A DNA stretch of 64,000 bases from Allium sativum (taxonomy: Eukaryota; Streptophyta; Magnoliopsida; Asparagales; Amaryllidaceae): NCBI GenBank assembly GCA_030737875.1, contig CM060922.1:232852335-232916334 (forward strand), written 5' to 3'. A program made the position numbers and the translations under genes. The notes below the pieces were generated by a model. It was given only the letters and a program-made list of their open reading frames with translations, had not been told where the DNA came from and made no database searches. This document shows, one piece after another, positions 22,393-35,836 of the stretch (positions are counted from its first letter, which is position 1; each line of letters opens with the position of its first letter).

Positions 22393-24013
22393 ATGTAGTC
22401 ATTTGAGTCATCCTTCCATCTTGACCCTTTTCATTGGAAGTCAGTCATAGAAAATAGGATCAGAATTTGTTGTCAATGCTAGAAAGAAAGAACAGGTAGT
22501 AAAAAAATCCACTTGAGGTTCAATAATAATGAAATTTCATAACACTGACTTCCATCGATTTCTAACCTATTTTCCATAGTTAAATCATGCCTTAGTTATA
22601 AGAAAAAAATCTGGAAGTTACCTTGAAAAATCTGGTGTTGTGCATCCTTCACCTCTAATATCAGTCTTTTGGGCTGCAAAGCACATTAAACAAAGACACA
22701 TTTATAAAAGATGGTTATCCAAACTCTTCTTCGGCTATGGTTGAAGAATGGATAATGTTATGTAGTCTTAATACAAACAATAAGGACAAATACAAATTAT
22801 GATGTAATGATTATGGTTACTTTTGTTAAAGCAATGAAGAAAATCAAGGTGATTATAAATTTGAATCAAATCGCAAAGATTCGTAACCAACAACAACAAA
22901 AAATTAAATGTGCATCATTGTTTAGTACTATCACGTTCGTTACATTGTACATAAATAGATGGTAAAAAAATAAAATAAATGCCGTGATAATAAGCTTGTC
23001 GAGAGAATATAATAAGTACAATATTAATCAAAGGCTTCAGTCATTTCATTAGAAAAGGATATAATTGAGTCCATGGAAAAACATACAGACATAACATGGC
23101 GAAATAAAATAAATAATTTTGAATTTTCCAGGAACTTCAATTGTAAAAAAAAATCTTTTTCCTATGCTGGATCAAACTTGGCGTGCACCATACCTTTTAT
23201 TGGTTATAGATTTCTCAATTTCTGATCAATCATGATTCATGACCATGGCGTGAACACAATTTTAAGGAACGTAACTCATGAACATCAATAGTAATGTGAG
23301 ATGGTCAGTAAAAGAATCGTATGGTTAGTTAATGGAGTATTTTCCATAATGTGAAAGATGGATCAAATAAAATTTGACCAAAAGATGGATTAAAAACAGT
23401 AATAACCAATGGTGATAATTTCTATGGAAAAAATAAGAATATTTGGAGGTCACCAAGGGACATGCTTATATATTTGTAGAAGTCCTATTCATCCTCCATT
23501 TCTACTTTTGTATTACGTAAATTATATCAGTTCATTACTACTCTTTGTTCTTGAATAAAATCACGAATTATATAGAGTAGAATCTATGAATTGAACACGT
23601 TGATCGTCTATAAAACCACTATTCTTCTACTATCTAATTTATAAATGGGGGTATGTGCTCGGTTTAGGTCTCTAAAAAGTTAAGCTTACTATTTTGGTTT
23701 GCTAATATATTATACCGTGAGGGGGTGTGCACATTTTTTTTTACTATATGGCTTAAGCATAATGTAGCGATCTGCATAAGTAGGTGAATGGATTCAAACA
23801 TATAGGAAGTATGCAAATATTTTATTATCCAATCTGGTTAAGCATAATTCACCGAGCTACATCCAAATAATATACGGATGGAATAAGATGGAAACTCTAA
23901 TGAGAAACAACCACAAATTGAACCCAAAATACACGACTCAACAAATTTTAATCTTTTATATTGGAAAGAGAAAAGCAACCAGTTAAAAATATGTTAATTT
24001 AGGATTACATCCA
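22393..24013. other. Right part of duplication unit, no gene seen
   Basis: About 1.6 kb of AT-rich sequence found only once in the window. I see no coding sequence, RNA gene or element ends in it. It should have a partner beyond the right edge if the tandem duplication model is correct. Confidence 0.5.
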
Positions 24014-24229
24014 ACATGTTTAGCTAATACATGTAAGAATAAAAATGATATATACAGATGATTCATACCTCACGAAATTTTCATAGTATAGTAGAAGAAT
24101 ATGGCAAATCGGTAATAAAAGAAGGGAGAGGATAAAAGCTAAATCTTAAACCATAACGCAGTGTGCATACCATGTAAAATGTAAACAACACTAGTAGGTG
24201 GAAGTTGATGTAAAAACGTGAAAAAAAAA

Positions 24230-24347
24230 TAGTCTACGTGAATTCCATTCATTGGCGCAGTCTTAAGTAACAGGTAGAATCCTCTATGTTGAATCAACTG
24301 CTTGGAGCGAATACCATCATGTTTTCCATTCTTTATTATCAGTAGAC
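24230..24347 (-). pseudogene. Exon-like fragment B2, copy 2
   Basis: Partner of 14078-14196. The frame encodes GKHDGIRSKQLIQHRGFY but runs on past the position of the copy 1 stop into an A/T homopolymer, so the terminus is not conserved. Confidence 0.22.
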
Positions 24348-25193
24348 CTTAAAATAAAAAAGATCAGATTAAAAATTCCCAGCAATGAAAAAATTCAGAG
24401 TCAAAGTTGAGTATCTTAATCATTCTTCAGAAGCGAGCAGTGAAATCTTTATAAGTCACAACAAATTCGCCAAAGCTTTTGAACAAAAACTTGGTTGAGT
24501 GCCACTTTTATCCTGTAACTATGTAAAGATTACTTCTCTTTTCCTCCAGATTGCCATCGTCAACCACAACGTACCTAATATTATGTTGCTCATTTCCAGG
24601 AAACGAATTGATTATTCCTTTTATTTTTATTTCGACCCAAATTTTTAATAAAGCACGTTTACCGTAGCAAAATTTACCGTAGCAAAATTTGACAATCGTA
24701 CTATAATAGATTCCTTAAAATATTACAATGTAGTGGACTTTACATATATCATATATTTTATTAATGCTGAAACTAATATAAATACAATATCAACATTCAT
24801 ACAAATATATATCGGTAATGTTATATGTAGTCTTCACACATTGAAATGAATACTTTAAAAGAACAAACTTAACCTTTTGAATACTCGAACTTTGGTTTTG
24901 TAAATGCTTTCAATATTGAAATTTCCTAAAAGATAAAACAAAAGCCTATAGATATGTTCATAGCTCTTAATACTTGTAAATACATTATCCTCATAACCAC
25001 TAAATTAAAAATACTAGAAATTGAGGTTTACTTCTTTCACAACTCACAGTAAACATTATAAGGCCTCTAGAGGAAAAAGGTCAGGTTCAAGTGATCATTG
25101 ATTTCTATGACATAGCTAGGCCATCTTCTTTCTAATGCTGACGAATACCTATACTATTCTATAATAACATTTTATATTGTAATATGCACTCAC

Positions 25194-25326
25194 CTACAAA
25201 ATCGGGAGGGTACTTGATGGAATCAGGATGAGCAAGTGCGGAAAAGAGATTGGAAAAGAGTAATGGAGAAAGGCAGAGAATGACCAAGCTTCCCCCGAAT
25301 AACAGCTGTGGCATTGATGACAACAT
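25194..25326 (-). pseudogene. Signal-peptide-like first exon B1, copy 2
   Basis: Partner of 15041-15173 and the same length (133 nt). ATG at 25326, a hydrophobic core, then PDSIKYPPDFVG and a G|GTGAGT donor at 25194/25193. The frame is intact in both copies, which is mild evidence that it once mattered. Product not recognised. Confidence 0.35.
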
Positions 25327-26089
25327 GCAAAAGTTAAATATAAGGTTGACTGCTTTATGTGTGAAAGACATATTTTAAATATGGTGCTTTTTTCATACTG
25401 TTCTGTATGACTGAAGCTTTAAGTTAAAAATTGGAAAAAGATGACCATTTGTAGATCGAAGGGCATTAAGTTACGGGAATCCTACAAGTAAGTTTATAGT
25501 TTGCTCGAACTTCTTTCCACTTGGTTATTAAATAGTAAAGACTATGATAAAGGTCAAGGAATAATAAAAGGAATCTAAAAGGAATCCTTGAGATTGGTGT
25601 TTAGAAACTATTGTCAAATTTCTACATTATTGTCCTTTTGTTATTATTTTAATGGAGACATCACTTAACTTTGTAAAATTGCATGTAATTTAAATTATGC
25701 ATGGATTATACAACAGAATAATAGCTTTAAAGCATTACACAATGATTAGATTGCAACATTGTTTCATACTTTCATTTGATCTTGGTTTATGTTTACGATA
25801 TTTGACGTTGTCCAAGATATATTTTTTTGTAAAGAAACCTGAATGGGAAATAAATAACGAAAGAGAAACTGAAGTGAAGGTCAAACACCATAATAAGGAG
25901 ACAAAGATGGTAAATGGTACTCTATTGAACTTTGATATCAATGACACGCAGTACATATTTATTTCGATCGGTTCAAACTTAACCAAGGAAAAAATGCCTC
26001 TTGTACTGAGGATAACCTTTATTTTGTAGTCCCCAGTCCTTCCTTGTCAACTGTTGTTGTTACTGCTAGGCCTGGCCAATATTATCCCA

Positions 26090-26287
26090 TTACATAGGAA
26101 TGGCTCCCGGATTAAGAGCACTAGGCATACCTCGTGCAACGTACGACAACATACTCATGTTAAAGGATGATGTTAGTTGTTCATTCAAAACCAGTGTTCG
26201 CATCAACTGATCAATTGGAGGTAACTGACTGTTTTTTGTATAGTCATTAAAAATAGACATGCTCCCATCAATATTCATATAGACATG
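26090..26287 (-). pseudogene. Terminal exon-like fragment A, copy 2 (early stop at the end)
   Basis: Partner of 15940-16161. The internal stop seen in copy 1 is absent here (CAG), so the frame is open for about 65 codons after the acceptor at 26287. However a CAA-to-TAA change ends it at 26090-26092, eight codons before the copy 1 terminus. Confidence 0.4.
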
Positions 26288-27320
26288 CTGCAAGCTTATG
26301 TAGGAATTTGGCAGTGTGTCGTTTCATGGATGTAACAAATTGTTTGTACAATAACTACAAATCATATTGTATATTAATTAAATTGTTTTATACAGCAAAA
26401 AAAGGCAAAATAAACTCAGGGTTCACATCATGAAACCCTAATATTTGATATCGCCAATAGTATTCAAAAAAATTGGTTGAATTTTTATCATATACTGCCA
26501 GCATAGTATATAAATGGACATAATAATATTTTCAACAAAATGATTGCATCATTTATGCATGTAACAAACAATACAGCAAAACCGCAAGATTAATTTTGGT
26601 CAAGATTTAATATATAATTTTTTTTGCTTTTCGCAAATGAGTTGTAACTAATTAATATAAATATTAATGGAAATACATTAGCTTCCATGGAATTTGAATT
26701 GTCACTTATATTGTCACATTAGGTGTGCGTCATTCAGTAAATTATATCATCTTGGGTTTAGAATCGATAAAAACATGTGAAACTTCACCAGATATCAAAT
26801 CAAAAGCCAATGATGAAGTTATTTCGCTTTCTTAATTGTTGCCCTATCATGTCAATAAAAATATGTACACCAATACGAATCATAGATTAAAATATATACG
26901 CAATATTGATGGAGTTCAAATTCTTTTTTTGCCTAAAACCCTAATTATCATTTCATTTGTGTACCCTCCAACTGCAATTATAAAAAATATTTGTAGTTTA
27001 ATTTTTGTATGTAACAATGGCTAACAGTTTATACACTAACGCAACACAGTTTAGGCTTAGGTTAACAATCTAGCTGCAATAAAATTATATTTTTGTATAT
27101 AAAAAATATCAAGCACATGCGCAAACGCCCCTGTATGCATGCATCTTCTATTCAATACCAAAATCTTTTATCATCATTATCTTCTTAGTATATTGCGTTA
27201 TTCTGAAACTTTTAACCAGCGAGACTGTATGTAAGATTAACAGTTCGACCAAAGAGACTTGAACATATGATTCCCTTTAACAATTACAAGTTATAATCAA
27301 AGACGATTTGCAAGACTTAC

Positions 27321-27584
27321 CCATCTAATGGATATAGGCCAAACATGCCTAGGTTGCTGGATTCTACTTGCTAGATCCCATTCATAAACTGTAGCCGAGG
27401 ATGAATTGTTTGAGTGATGCATCCTAGAATTCGATCTGAACAGAATTGGCAACATAAGATTTGATAGAATGGAATACGCGGTTTCAAGCTTAAGGTGTAG
27501 CAATTTAAGGATACAGAGATCAGAACGTGAATCGCCATTTGCTTGGCAGTTTCTCTCCCCATGGGAGAGAAAACATATATTCAA
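27321..27584 (-). pseudogene. Exon-like fragment A upstream, copy 2 (7-base deletion)
   Basis: Partner of 17176-17446. The donor GATGG|GTAAGT is conserved at 27321/27320, but seven bases are missing about 20 nt upstream of it relative to copy 1, shifting the frame for the last residues. Confidence 0.3.
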
Positions 27585-28303
27585 GTGTAAAACTTTTTAA
27601 TTTGGAAATATTTGAAGTCGTTACAAAATAATCATGGAATAAGATGACAAAAACAATCAAAGTAATCATTTCCAGTATTGATAAAGGTTAAATAACGCAA
27701 ATGACTTTTTTTTGGTCAGCCAGGACTCAAGGTATCAATGATAAATGGTCAAAATAAGCCAAATGCTTGTTAGTCTGTAACGACAAAAAGTTTCATATTA
27801 ATACTTTGTATGTGCAATTTCTAGTTGCATTGCATTACATTTTTTTTTAGATTTCAAATATTTACAAACTACTTAAAATTAGTTGAATAGTATGCTAGCT
27901 ACTGAAAACAATTATTTGCGGGCCTGGAATGCCATAAACAAAATGCAACCAATTTTACCTAGTGTGAAACCATCACAGTAAAATGGGAGTTTCCACCCCC
28001 GGTCCCTAGTTTATGACATTATTACTTGAACTACGGAAACATGTATCTTTAGATTTGACAGGGATTATAATACATTATCTTATGGTAATATCATAATTAA
28101 CATCATCCAAATCCGAGTAAGTTTGATCAAATTTTGAACTTCAGTAATTGGGTTAACTGAGAATTTTTTGAACCTGATAAGTTTAGAAAACATAATTTGA
28201 ATTCAAAATGAAAAGGAAAACTTTATTTAAGGTGATCTTGTCTGGGTTCTCTACTTCCGTTTATGTTAACGCAATTTTTTAGAATAACATTAAAAGTTCC
28301 CAG

Positions 28304-28624
28304 CCCTATTAAATTGAAGGAAAACTTTTTTTGAGAAGGAACAAAAAAGGGAAACCTGAAGTAAACAGCATCTTCGTCAAAGTAATATCAGCAATGTGAT
28401 GCTATCAGGATCATTGTTAGTGTTGTTATAATTAGGGTTACAACAGAAAACTATTTTATTGCCAACCCTAATAAATTGAAGGAAAACTTTTTTCGAGAAA
28501 GAACAAAAAAGGGAAACCTGAAGTAAACAACATCTTCGTCAAAGCAATCTCAGCAATGTGATGCTAATAGGATCGTTGTTAGTGTTGTTATGATTAGGGT
28601 TACAACAAAAAACTATTTTATCGC
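28304..28624. repeat. 162-bp local tandem duplication (in copy 2)
   Basis: Units start at 28304 and 28466, again 162 bp apart, matching the pair in copy 1. Confidence 0.9.
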
Positions 28625-31600
28625 TTTTGCTAATTAAGCCTAATTCAGGTAGATAGGAGATTTGAGTTGTGGAAGAATCCGAATGATTTCAAAGCGACGG
28701 AAGCAAAAAGTTCAACTGTTTCATGGATGAAAAAGAGATTTATTTTAGGTAGAGTAGATTTAGAGAGATGCGAAGAACCGTCGAAAAAAGTTTTTATTTT
28801 CCAAAAAAAAGGGGAAGTTGCCGAAAACTATTTCATCATCATCACCACCACCAACTACAAAATAAGACTTAAAACATAAATTGACAATCCACTAAATTTT
28901 ATCAGACTATTACAAAATCAAAATTTGTTTAATCCATATATTGACAATCCACAAATATCCAAGCAATATCACCAAGTACCATGTACTTTATCTGAAATTA
29001 CCTTAATTGAAATTTGTTTCCAGAATAATAATAAAATACTGAGCATTTCAAATTTAGCAAAAGATAATATATGCGTGTGTGTAGTGTACTGCTTATATTC
29101 AGTTTTTGCACAGCAGGGGATACAAAAGCACCAATTCATCGTAACGATAAATAATAGGCAAATTAATATTTTCATTTAATCCATACCATTTCAGCAACAT
29201 CAGAATTAAGTCAGTCTACTGAGTACATTCCCCTGTCTAAACTACCATAACTTATCCCATGATCAGCCTGAGAATGTAGCAATAAGGAGAAGGTTACCTT
29301 TATATACCATTCACATGATTTCAGTTGAAGAAATATATAATAATAGAATCATTAGATAAAGTGAGATTTAAGTATAATGACATGGATAATAGCAGTATAA
29401 GAAATCAGAGATATCTTGTCCAAATTTTTTTTAAGTTAATAGTATGGTTGTATGAAGACATAAATAGTGTGGGATACAACATATTCATGCCTTACATATC
29501 TTCATCCATTTCTTTTTACAACAGTATGTGTAATATTAATGCTCTTGTACCAATTACCTTTATTTTATTTACAGTAAAACCATTTTATTTAGAATTAATA
29601 CTGATACTGATTAATCCTCATACTGATATATGTGCATGCCTTAGAAAATAATAGTGAAACATATTGAATAAGATAGTGCACAATGTGGATGATTGCTCTG
29701 CCCTATGCAAGCGATGTAGTAAATATTTCAGTTTGAAGAGTTACACCTCCAAATCCTCATAATAGTACTGTATACAGATGCTGATAGTCACTGAAATATG
29801 TTAACCTTATCGTGATTGCAACAAAAAAATGTATATCAATAATGAAAAATGACTAGTTTCAAAAGCCAAGAAGCAATATGTTTATTATGGTGTAACCTGT
29901 TACCTTGTCTGTATGTATATACAATTTTTAGAGTAATTCAGAATACAAAATTGAAGGATAAGTGTGTGTAAAAAATAAACAGGAAAATAGAATCGGTGTA
30001 GCATGAGAGGTAAGATATAGCCCAGATTGGTGTATGTAAAAACATACATGAAAAATAATAATTAAGTGGGAAAATTAGTGCAACGACATACCACTTATAG
30101 ACAGTCTGCTTTTGTGTTTAACAATCGCTAAGCATATATAAACCACCTCAGATGTAACGACCAAGGAATTTTCGGCCCCGAAAGTCGACATAATTAACTT
30201 TACCATAACTCATGCCGACCATCCAAAAACCAAAAAACACCGTAACTTTATTAGAAAGAAATCAGTGGGTGAGATAAGAAAGAAAGCAATATTAGAATAG
30301 AAGAAGATGAAGAAAACACAACACAGAATATCACATCGCAGCGGAACAAAATATAAGACAAAAATGAATCTTTACTGAGAGCTTTTGAAAATACTTACAA
30401 TTTCAGAGTACGTCCACATCTCTGGACAGTTATAATCATCATGTCCCATATACGACACACACTACGGAATAGTAGCTATATATATATAATCATACGTCTG
30501 AATTCCTCCATCTCGTCTCTTCACAATATTTGAGAACCTGGACCTGAGCAACCCGGGCTAGCCCGAGCATTTACAAAACACCGGGTCAGTCTGGTGAACC
30601 AAAGTGAGATAAACTCGCACAGTATTAAGGGTAAATCATCCAACTTGATTTTAAAGTTAAAATCCTTTCGAAAGAAAAGGATAATCGTAAGACCAAATCC
30701 ACACATAAACACGGACGATTTTTACCTTACGATAACCCAAACAGTTTTCGAAATCAATATCTTTTCTGATATTATAATAGTGCCTAAATGCAAGTAAATA
30801 ACAATCTAGTAGAACGCTTGCATCTCACGCTCTACGTGTATAGTATACAATCAAAAACCGCGGGCGCTTATTGGAAATTGGATTCCAACTATGACAAGGT
30901 ATGGGACCACCTGTCCATAGTGTATCTCTAGAGGCGAATACACTAGGTTCAACAAGAACGTCTTGCAACCCGGCCCTCACATAACCGACCACTCACTTCG
31001 CTTGAGTGTATCGAATGTATATCACCAACGGTTGGGCTCAAACCACCATTTCCCGAAAATGGACAAAATCGAAATAGATTAAAGAATGAAATGGATTTTC
31101 TCTAGATAGGTGATTATACACCCTAATAGGAGCGACCCACATAGCCATGCTGCCTACCCGATTTTTGTCATTTCCTGGTTGATGAGACTTGAGGCTACGC
31201 TTTATCCGCCTACCATATACTCTTCGAATACCTTATCGTCAGATCCATCAACAATCACTAATTGACGTCCTCAACAATACATTACATGTTAGCTAAAAGA
31301 AGTTTCCTTCTTCGCCTTCACTCTTGGTATGGTTGAAGAAATCAACGTACGTGGCCTTTCTAGAAATACTCTGTCAGACATTCAGCCATACAAGTCACCC
31401 AGGAATAGGGTGAGCCGATGGTACCCTCCTACTGCATTCTAGGAATCACCCTGAGAATCAGTAGCGAGAAGTCCTTGCGAATCCGTAGATTTCAACCACG
31501 ACAGAATCACAGTTTATCTCTGCTTGCAATCAGAGATTTTAAGCAATCCTTCAGCTTATGAAGATCAACGATCTTCAATAGCATCACATTGAATCAGCAT

Positions 31601-33822
31601 CATTACGTATTCGTATTTGCTGGGCGGAATGGTTTTCGAATGTATATTCGATCACGGTCTTTCCGTACCAACCATCGTATGGGCCAAATTTGATAGTCGG
31701 TTATTTAACTATCAAATAAAACAATCATTCATCCATATTAAAATGTATGCACTGATTTACTACTCAGTATCATTTAGCCTCTTTAACGAACCACCTGTTA
31801 ATTACATTTTTTAAAATTTCCAATATTTTAAACATTGCTTTTACTTCTTATTATAAAATAAGAACATTCACCAAACTTATTTATTCAACTCATAAACTTT
31901 TCGAAAACAAATTATAATATCATCTACGGGAATCATAACTTATGTTCCCCTCAACTCTCTCGCTTATAAACTGATATCGTTCTTGGATAATCCTGTAGTC
32001 GTTCAAGTTAGGGTATTTTATTTACCTCTCAGACCTTGACCAACAACATTCATATTTTCAGAACAAATAGAAGTTTATTAACCACACGTACCTTTGAAAA
32101 TCTGATTTAAATCTCAACAAAGCTTTGATTCTATTAGAAATAGAATCCTTATGAAAATTCCTTAATATCTCTTTATTATAATGTTACAAGTTATTTCAAC
32201 AATTCAAATTCAGTTGTTTAAAACCACATAAACCAATCTTTTATAAATCTCATATTAATACCTTATACATTTGTTATATTGATATACTTTTCAAATTTTT
32301 ATATTGACCGAAACAATGTAACTTATCATCTGTAACAACATTACAGATTTCATTTCAAAGCCATTTTACTTCCACTTATCACATTCTCTTTAAATAATAC
32401 TCGACTACTTATTTGTTATCTAAAATCATATGGTAATCCTTTAAAACTTATGTCTAAAATAGTTCATCCCATTTGTAACCAATGTTACAAAACACATTTA
32501 CAAACCACCCACATTATTTACTAACTCGAATTCATTTCCAAAACATAAAATTTCTATTTACAAAATCTTTTGTAAATTAATTACGATAACTTACCACTCA
32601 CTTTCACTTTCACATTGTTAACTACATTTAAAAATCCAGTTTCCAATTCATTATCGATAACTAACACTCGTTGTCGTTATTCAAATGTTTAACTTCATTT
32701 ACTACTCATATCTTTAGTTAATATTCCGAACTTCAGAATATTGCATTCCGAACCTCGGAATATCTCACTTCACTTATTGGACTAAATCTCATTTATAAAT
32801 TTCATTTATAAATAAATAGTCATAATTTCAACTTTGATTTCATTTAAAATATGAAAACCTCATTTCCAAATCACCACTCATTTCCAATCCATTTATTTGT
32901 TAATCTCATTCACGAAATGTCATTTAGTCACATTTCATAAAATTTGAAACATCGTTTACTTAAAACGATCATTTATTACCAAATATTTCTCTTTGAACCC
33001 TTTTACACGTTCTCGTATATTCACGATCAAGTGATTCTATTTTGAACTACACTTAAACTTCCCTTCCGATCGATAAGGCTTTTACAAAATCATTTCATCA
33101 TTTAAATAGCCAATTCGATAAATTTATATCGTTTAAACATTTATTTGATAATCTCTTACATTTCTGTTAGTTATAAATATGTAAATTTAGCTCTGACTAT
33201 TATCTTTGTCATAAGAGTCGCATTTAAAAATTATATAAAAATATATTTGAAACTGCTCGAAATCCATTTAATATCGATTTCGAAAATCATTTCTTTTCAT
33301 CGACGGTACTAAAGAGGCAAATGGCTACTATAATACCAAACCGTGAAATATAAACCAATTTCACATTCAATAACAAACAATATAATCACATTGATAAGCG
33401 TTATCAATATTAGTGAGGACTGTTATTCCCTACAAACAATGGGTTAACACAGTTCTATTCAATCAATTCATGATGGCCAATCAAAACTTGTTTTTCATCT
33501 AAATAGATGATATGAACAGTTTAATACTAACTGTAACAGCCAATAATGGGCTAATAACAACAATTCAATCATACAATCATTTATTTATAGCGTTTATATT
33601 GTTATAAACGTAACCACTGAGGTAAGTTACCTCAATTGGCTTCAATCGTTATAAATAACGATTTGATTTAGTTAAATTAAACGAACGTTTAACTTACCTG
33701 TTTCAGCAAATATATGAGCATAAAATCAACAACCAATAAACAAACAAACAACCATAACACGCAATTATAAAACCCAACTTATATGAAAATATAAATGGGA
33801 AGAGCTGAGTGAGTTTAACTCA

Positions 33823-33824
33823 CC
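33823..33824 (-). promoter_or_regulatory. Consensus 5' splice donor in giant LTR
   Basis: The minus strand reads AACCCAAG|GTGAGTT. It lies about 460 nt downstream of the LTR TATA box and is conserved in the sister LTR at 61776/61775. Use as a splice site is inferred. Confidence 0.5.
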
Positions 33825-34041
33825 TTGGGTTTCCATTCGTCGTTAAACCGATTAGTTTTAATTAAATTAAACATGTGTTTAATTTAGTTAAAGCTCCAGT
33901 CGCTGTCAACTGTGTCCAAACCAACTCCATCGTGTAGTGCTTTCCGACCTGGTTCCAACGCTTTTTGTTTTCATTGCGTTCTGCACACATATAACCAGAT
34001 ATACCATTTACAATAATTTAACCATAATTAAACTTAAAACT

Positions 34042-34062
34042 TTATTATTATTATTATTATTA
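34042..34062. repeat. (TTA)n microsatellite in giant LTR
   Basis: About 21 nt here against about 35 nt at the matching place in the sister LTR (about 61993-62027), so the two LTRs differ by slippage. Confidence 0.85.
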
Positions 34063-34283
34063 TAAATTAATTTATTAACCATCTACATTAACTATCCTTT
34101 ATTAACTATTAAACAAACCGTCAACAACATGTTTCACTAATATAGCTAAAGGGTTTACTTATGTGGGGATTAAGCAAGTTGGAATAATGAGTAGACACGA
34201 TAACTCTAGGTTCGAATTTTTAGTTACGTAAAAGAAAATAGTTGGCTCACCTTTTGTTCATGCTCACCACCATGCGCTCAGCC

Positions 34284-34289
34284 TTTATA
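34284..34289 (-). promoter_or_regulatory. TATA box of giant LTR (left copy)
   Basis: The minus strand reads GATATAAAGGC. It lies about 1.5 kb from the LTR start at 57024 (insertion removed) and is followed by a plausible leader ending at the donor at 33824. Confidence 0.5.
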
Positions 34290-35390
34290 TCTAGCATCCC
34301 CACGTACCCATCCCTTCTCCTTACTGTAACATTTAGTTTCCTTCCCTTTTTTTTATGCCCACTTTCGCAGGCCCAAACCAACGTTCTTTCCCAGCCCGCT
34401 CCCCCTTCTGCTCCTTCTTCTTCTATTCACGTTCAGCTCCCCTTCTCACTCTTTATTCTTTTCATTTTTCTAAAACTCTCTCTTTTTTTTTTATCTTACT
34501 TTGTCTCCATGGTTTTTTTTTGTAGCTGTGAAAATAGGGGTTAGGCGTGGTACTAGTTTTAAATTGACTATGACCTTCCCATGTGGGAAAGGCATGGATT
34601 CTTTTATTTAGGCATCTAGAGGCACGTTTGTTTGCACGTATGTAGCTTAGAGGTGGAGTTTGGGTAGTTGTAATGGAGAGGATTTCAAAAAAAACTTGGG
34701 GTCAAGGTATTAGGATGGACTGAGATGCACAGAACCGACTACAGGCAAGCAAAAGAATAAGCAAAGGTAAAAGAGTTGGGATGGTTTTATTAATATAATA
34801 ATGTGCGCAACTTCGTTGTGAGAAATTACCACTATAGACGATTTTCCTTTTCTGATAAAAAGGCTTATCTAAGTGAAAAAAAATATTCTGGACCCAACGG
34901 GACAAGTTTCGTCGAAATCCGAGGCCGTCTGAAAAAATTTCCTGTATAAAACCTGAAATCAACACGCATTTCAGTTTTTCACGATCACTAGATGTAATGA
35001 CCCAGAAAATCTGAACCAATTTAAAATTTTTAAATTGGCTGAAATAATGGATTTTAAATATTTAAAATAAATATTTTATATAATGGCAATGAAAAGTGAG
35101 TTTGAATCGACAATTGAAAACGAATATAATTAATTATAATTATAAACAAGGCCTGAAAAGGCGCTGCAGTTTCAAACATTGAATTCAAACTTTGTCGGAC
35201 TGTGCCGGGTGCAAAACAAAACGGATTTTAGCAAAACCAAAAATATCTAAATCTGTTAGTGAATACCTTTCTAACGAATCTGAAAAATCGAATTTTCATA
35301 ACGGAAAGCAAAAGTTATGGCCAAATGAAATTTCAGAAAGGTCACTATGGAATACATATAGCCCGAGAAATTGGCTATTTTGCATACGAC

Positions 35391-35584
35391 CTCGGAATTC
35401 GACGAAACCACTTTTGTTGGATCCGGGTGTGAAGTTATCGCTAGGTTTCAAATTTCATAATTTTTGAAGCTAGTATGTGAGCGTGGCAAAGGAAAATGTG
35501 TTTTGGTCAATTACAGTTAAATTGGATCAGAAATGGGTCTTTTTGCAAACGGTCTCAGAATTCGACGAAACTAGTTTTGTTGGG
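35391..35584 (+). repeat. Two copies of a CGACGAAAC motif in LTR upstream part
   Basis: CTCGGAATTCGACGAAACCA followed by CTTTTGTTGG at 35391-35420, and CTCAGAATTCGACGAAACTA followed by GTTTTGTTGGG at 35554-35584. The same motif, in reverse complement, recurs in the other giant LTR family at 34891-34921, 56271-56301 and 56597-56630. Confidence 0.7.
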
Positions 35585-35829
35585 ACCGTATCGTCAAAAC
35601 ATAGCTAGATTTATTTTTCTGGAATTTTTTCGAATCAGTTTGTGGCCCTGGTAAATTGAAATGTACGTTCAAATTAAATATTGAATGTTATATATTTTAA
35701 TTTGAAGGAAAACTGGCTGAAACAGTCGAACGGGCCTACGAAACATATTCCATTGTGTTCGGAATGGGGGTAAAACGCTAGGGGCGATAGTCGTTGGGTT
35801 TAGATTGGTGGTCGCGTCAGAAAACCCCT

Positions 35830-35836
35830 TATAAAA
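35830..35836 (+). promoter_or_regulatory. TATA box of the gag-only element's 5' LTR
   Basis: TATAAAA about 840 bp into the LTR, followed within 70 nt by a CT-rich stretch typical of plant transcription starts. The matching site in the 3' LTR is 42882-42888. Confidence 0.55.

Larger units (their letters stand above)
13857..24013. repeat. Segmental duplication, copy 1
   Basis: From about 13857 ('gtacatgtaagaataaaaatgat') the sequence runs parallel to copy 2 from about 24017, up to 22392, with only scattered substitutions and small indels (roughly 3-4% in stretches compared by eye). Copy 1 is interrupted by the copia element at 17643-20080. Without it, the shared part is about 6.09 kb, against 6.14 kb in copy 2. 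Sequence 22393-24013 has no partner in the window because copy 2 is cut off by the LTR insertion at 30153. The second copy begins where the first unit ends, as expected for a direct tandem duplication of about 10.2 kb including the copia insert. Confidence 0.9.
24014..30152. repeat. Segmental duplication, copy 2
   Basis: This is the direct partner of copy 1. It lacks the copia insertion: the uninterrupted target reads GTCTGTAACGAC at about 27774. It ends at 30152 in 'cctcaga', where copy 1 continues 'tgtagtcattt' (22393), because a long-LTR retrotransposon inserted there. The remainder of the unit should reappear beyond the right edge of the window. Confidence 0.9.
30153..34992 (-). mobile_element. 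Giant LTR (5647 bp), left part, split by a later insertion
   Basis: This LTR starts TGTAACGACC on the plus strand and continues at 56218-57024 after the gag-only element; the two parts add up to 5647 bp, the same as the intact sister LTR at 58115-63761. Sense is minus, as shown by the primer site and polypurine tract of the adjoining interior. No coding sequence is seen. A minus-strand TATA box and a consensus splice donor are listed separately. The left flank ends TCAGA (30148-30152), the expected 5-bp target duplication; its partner lies outside the window. Confidence 0.9.
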
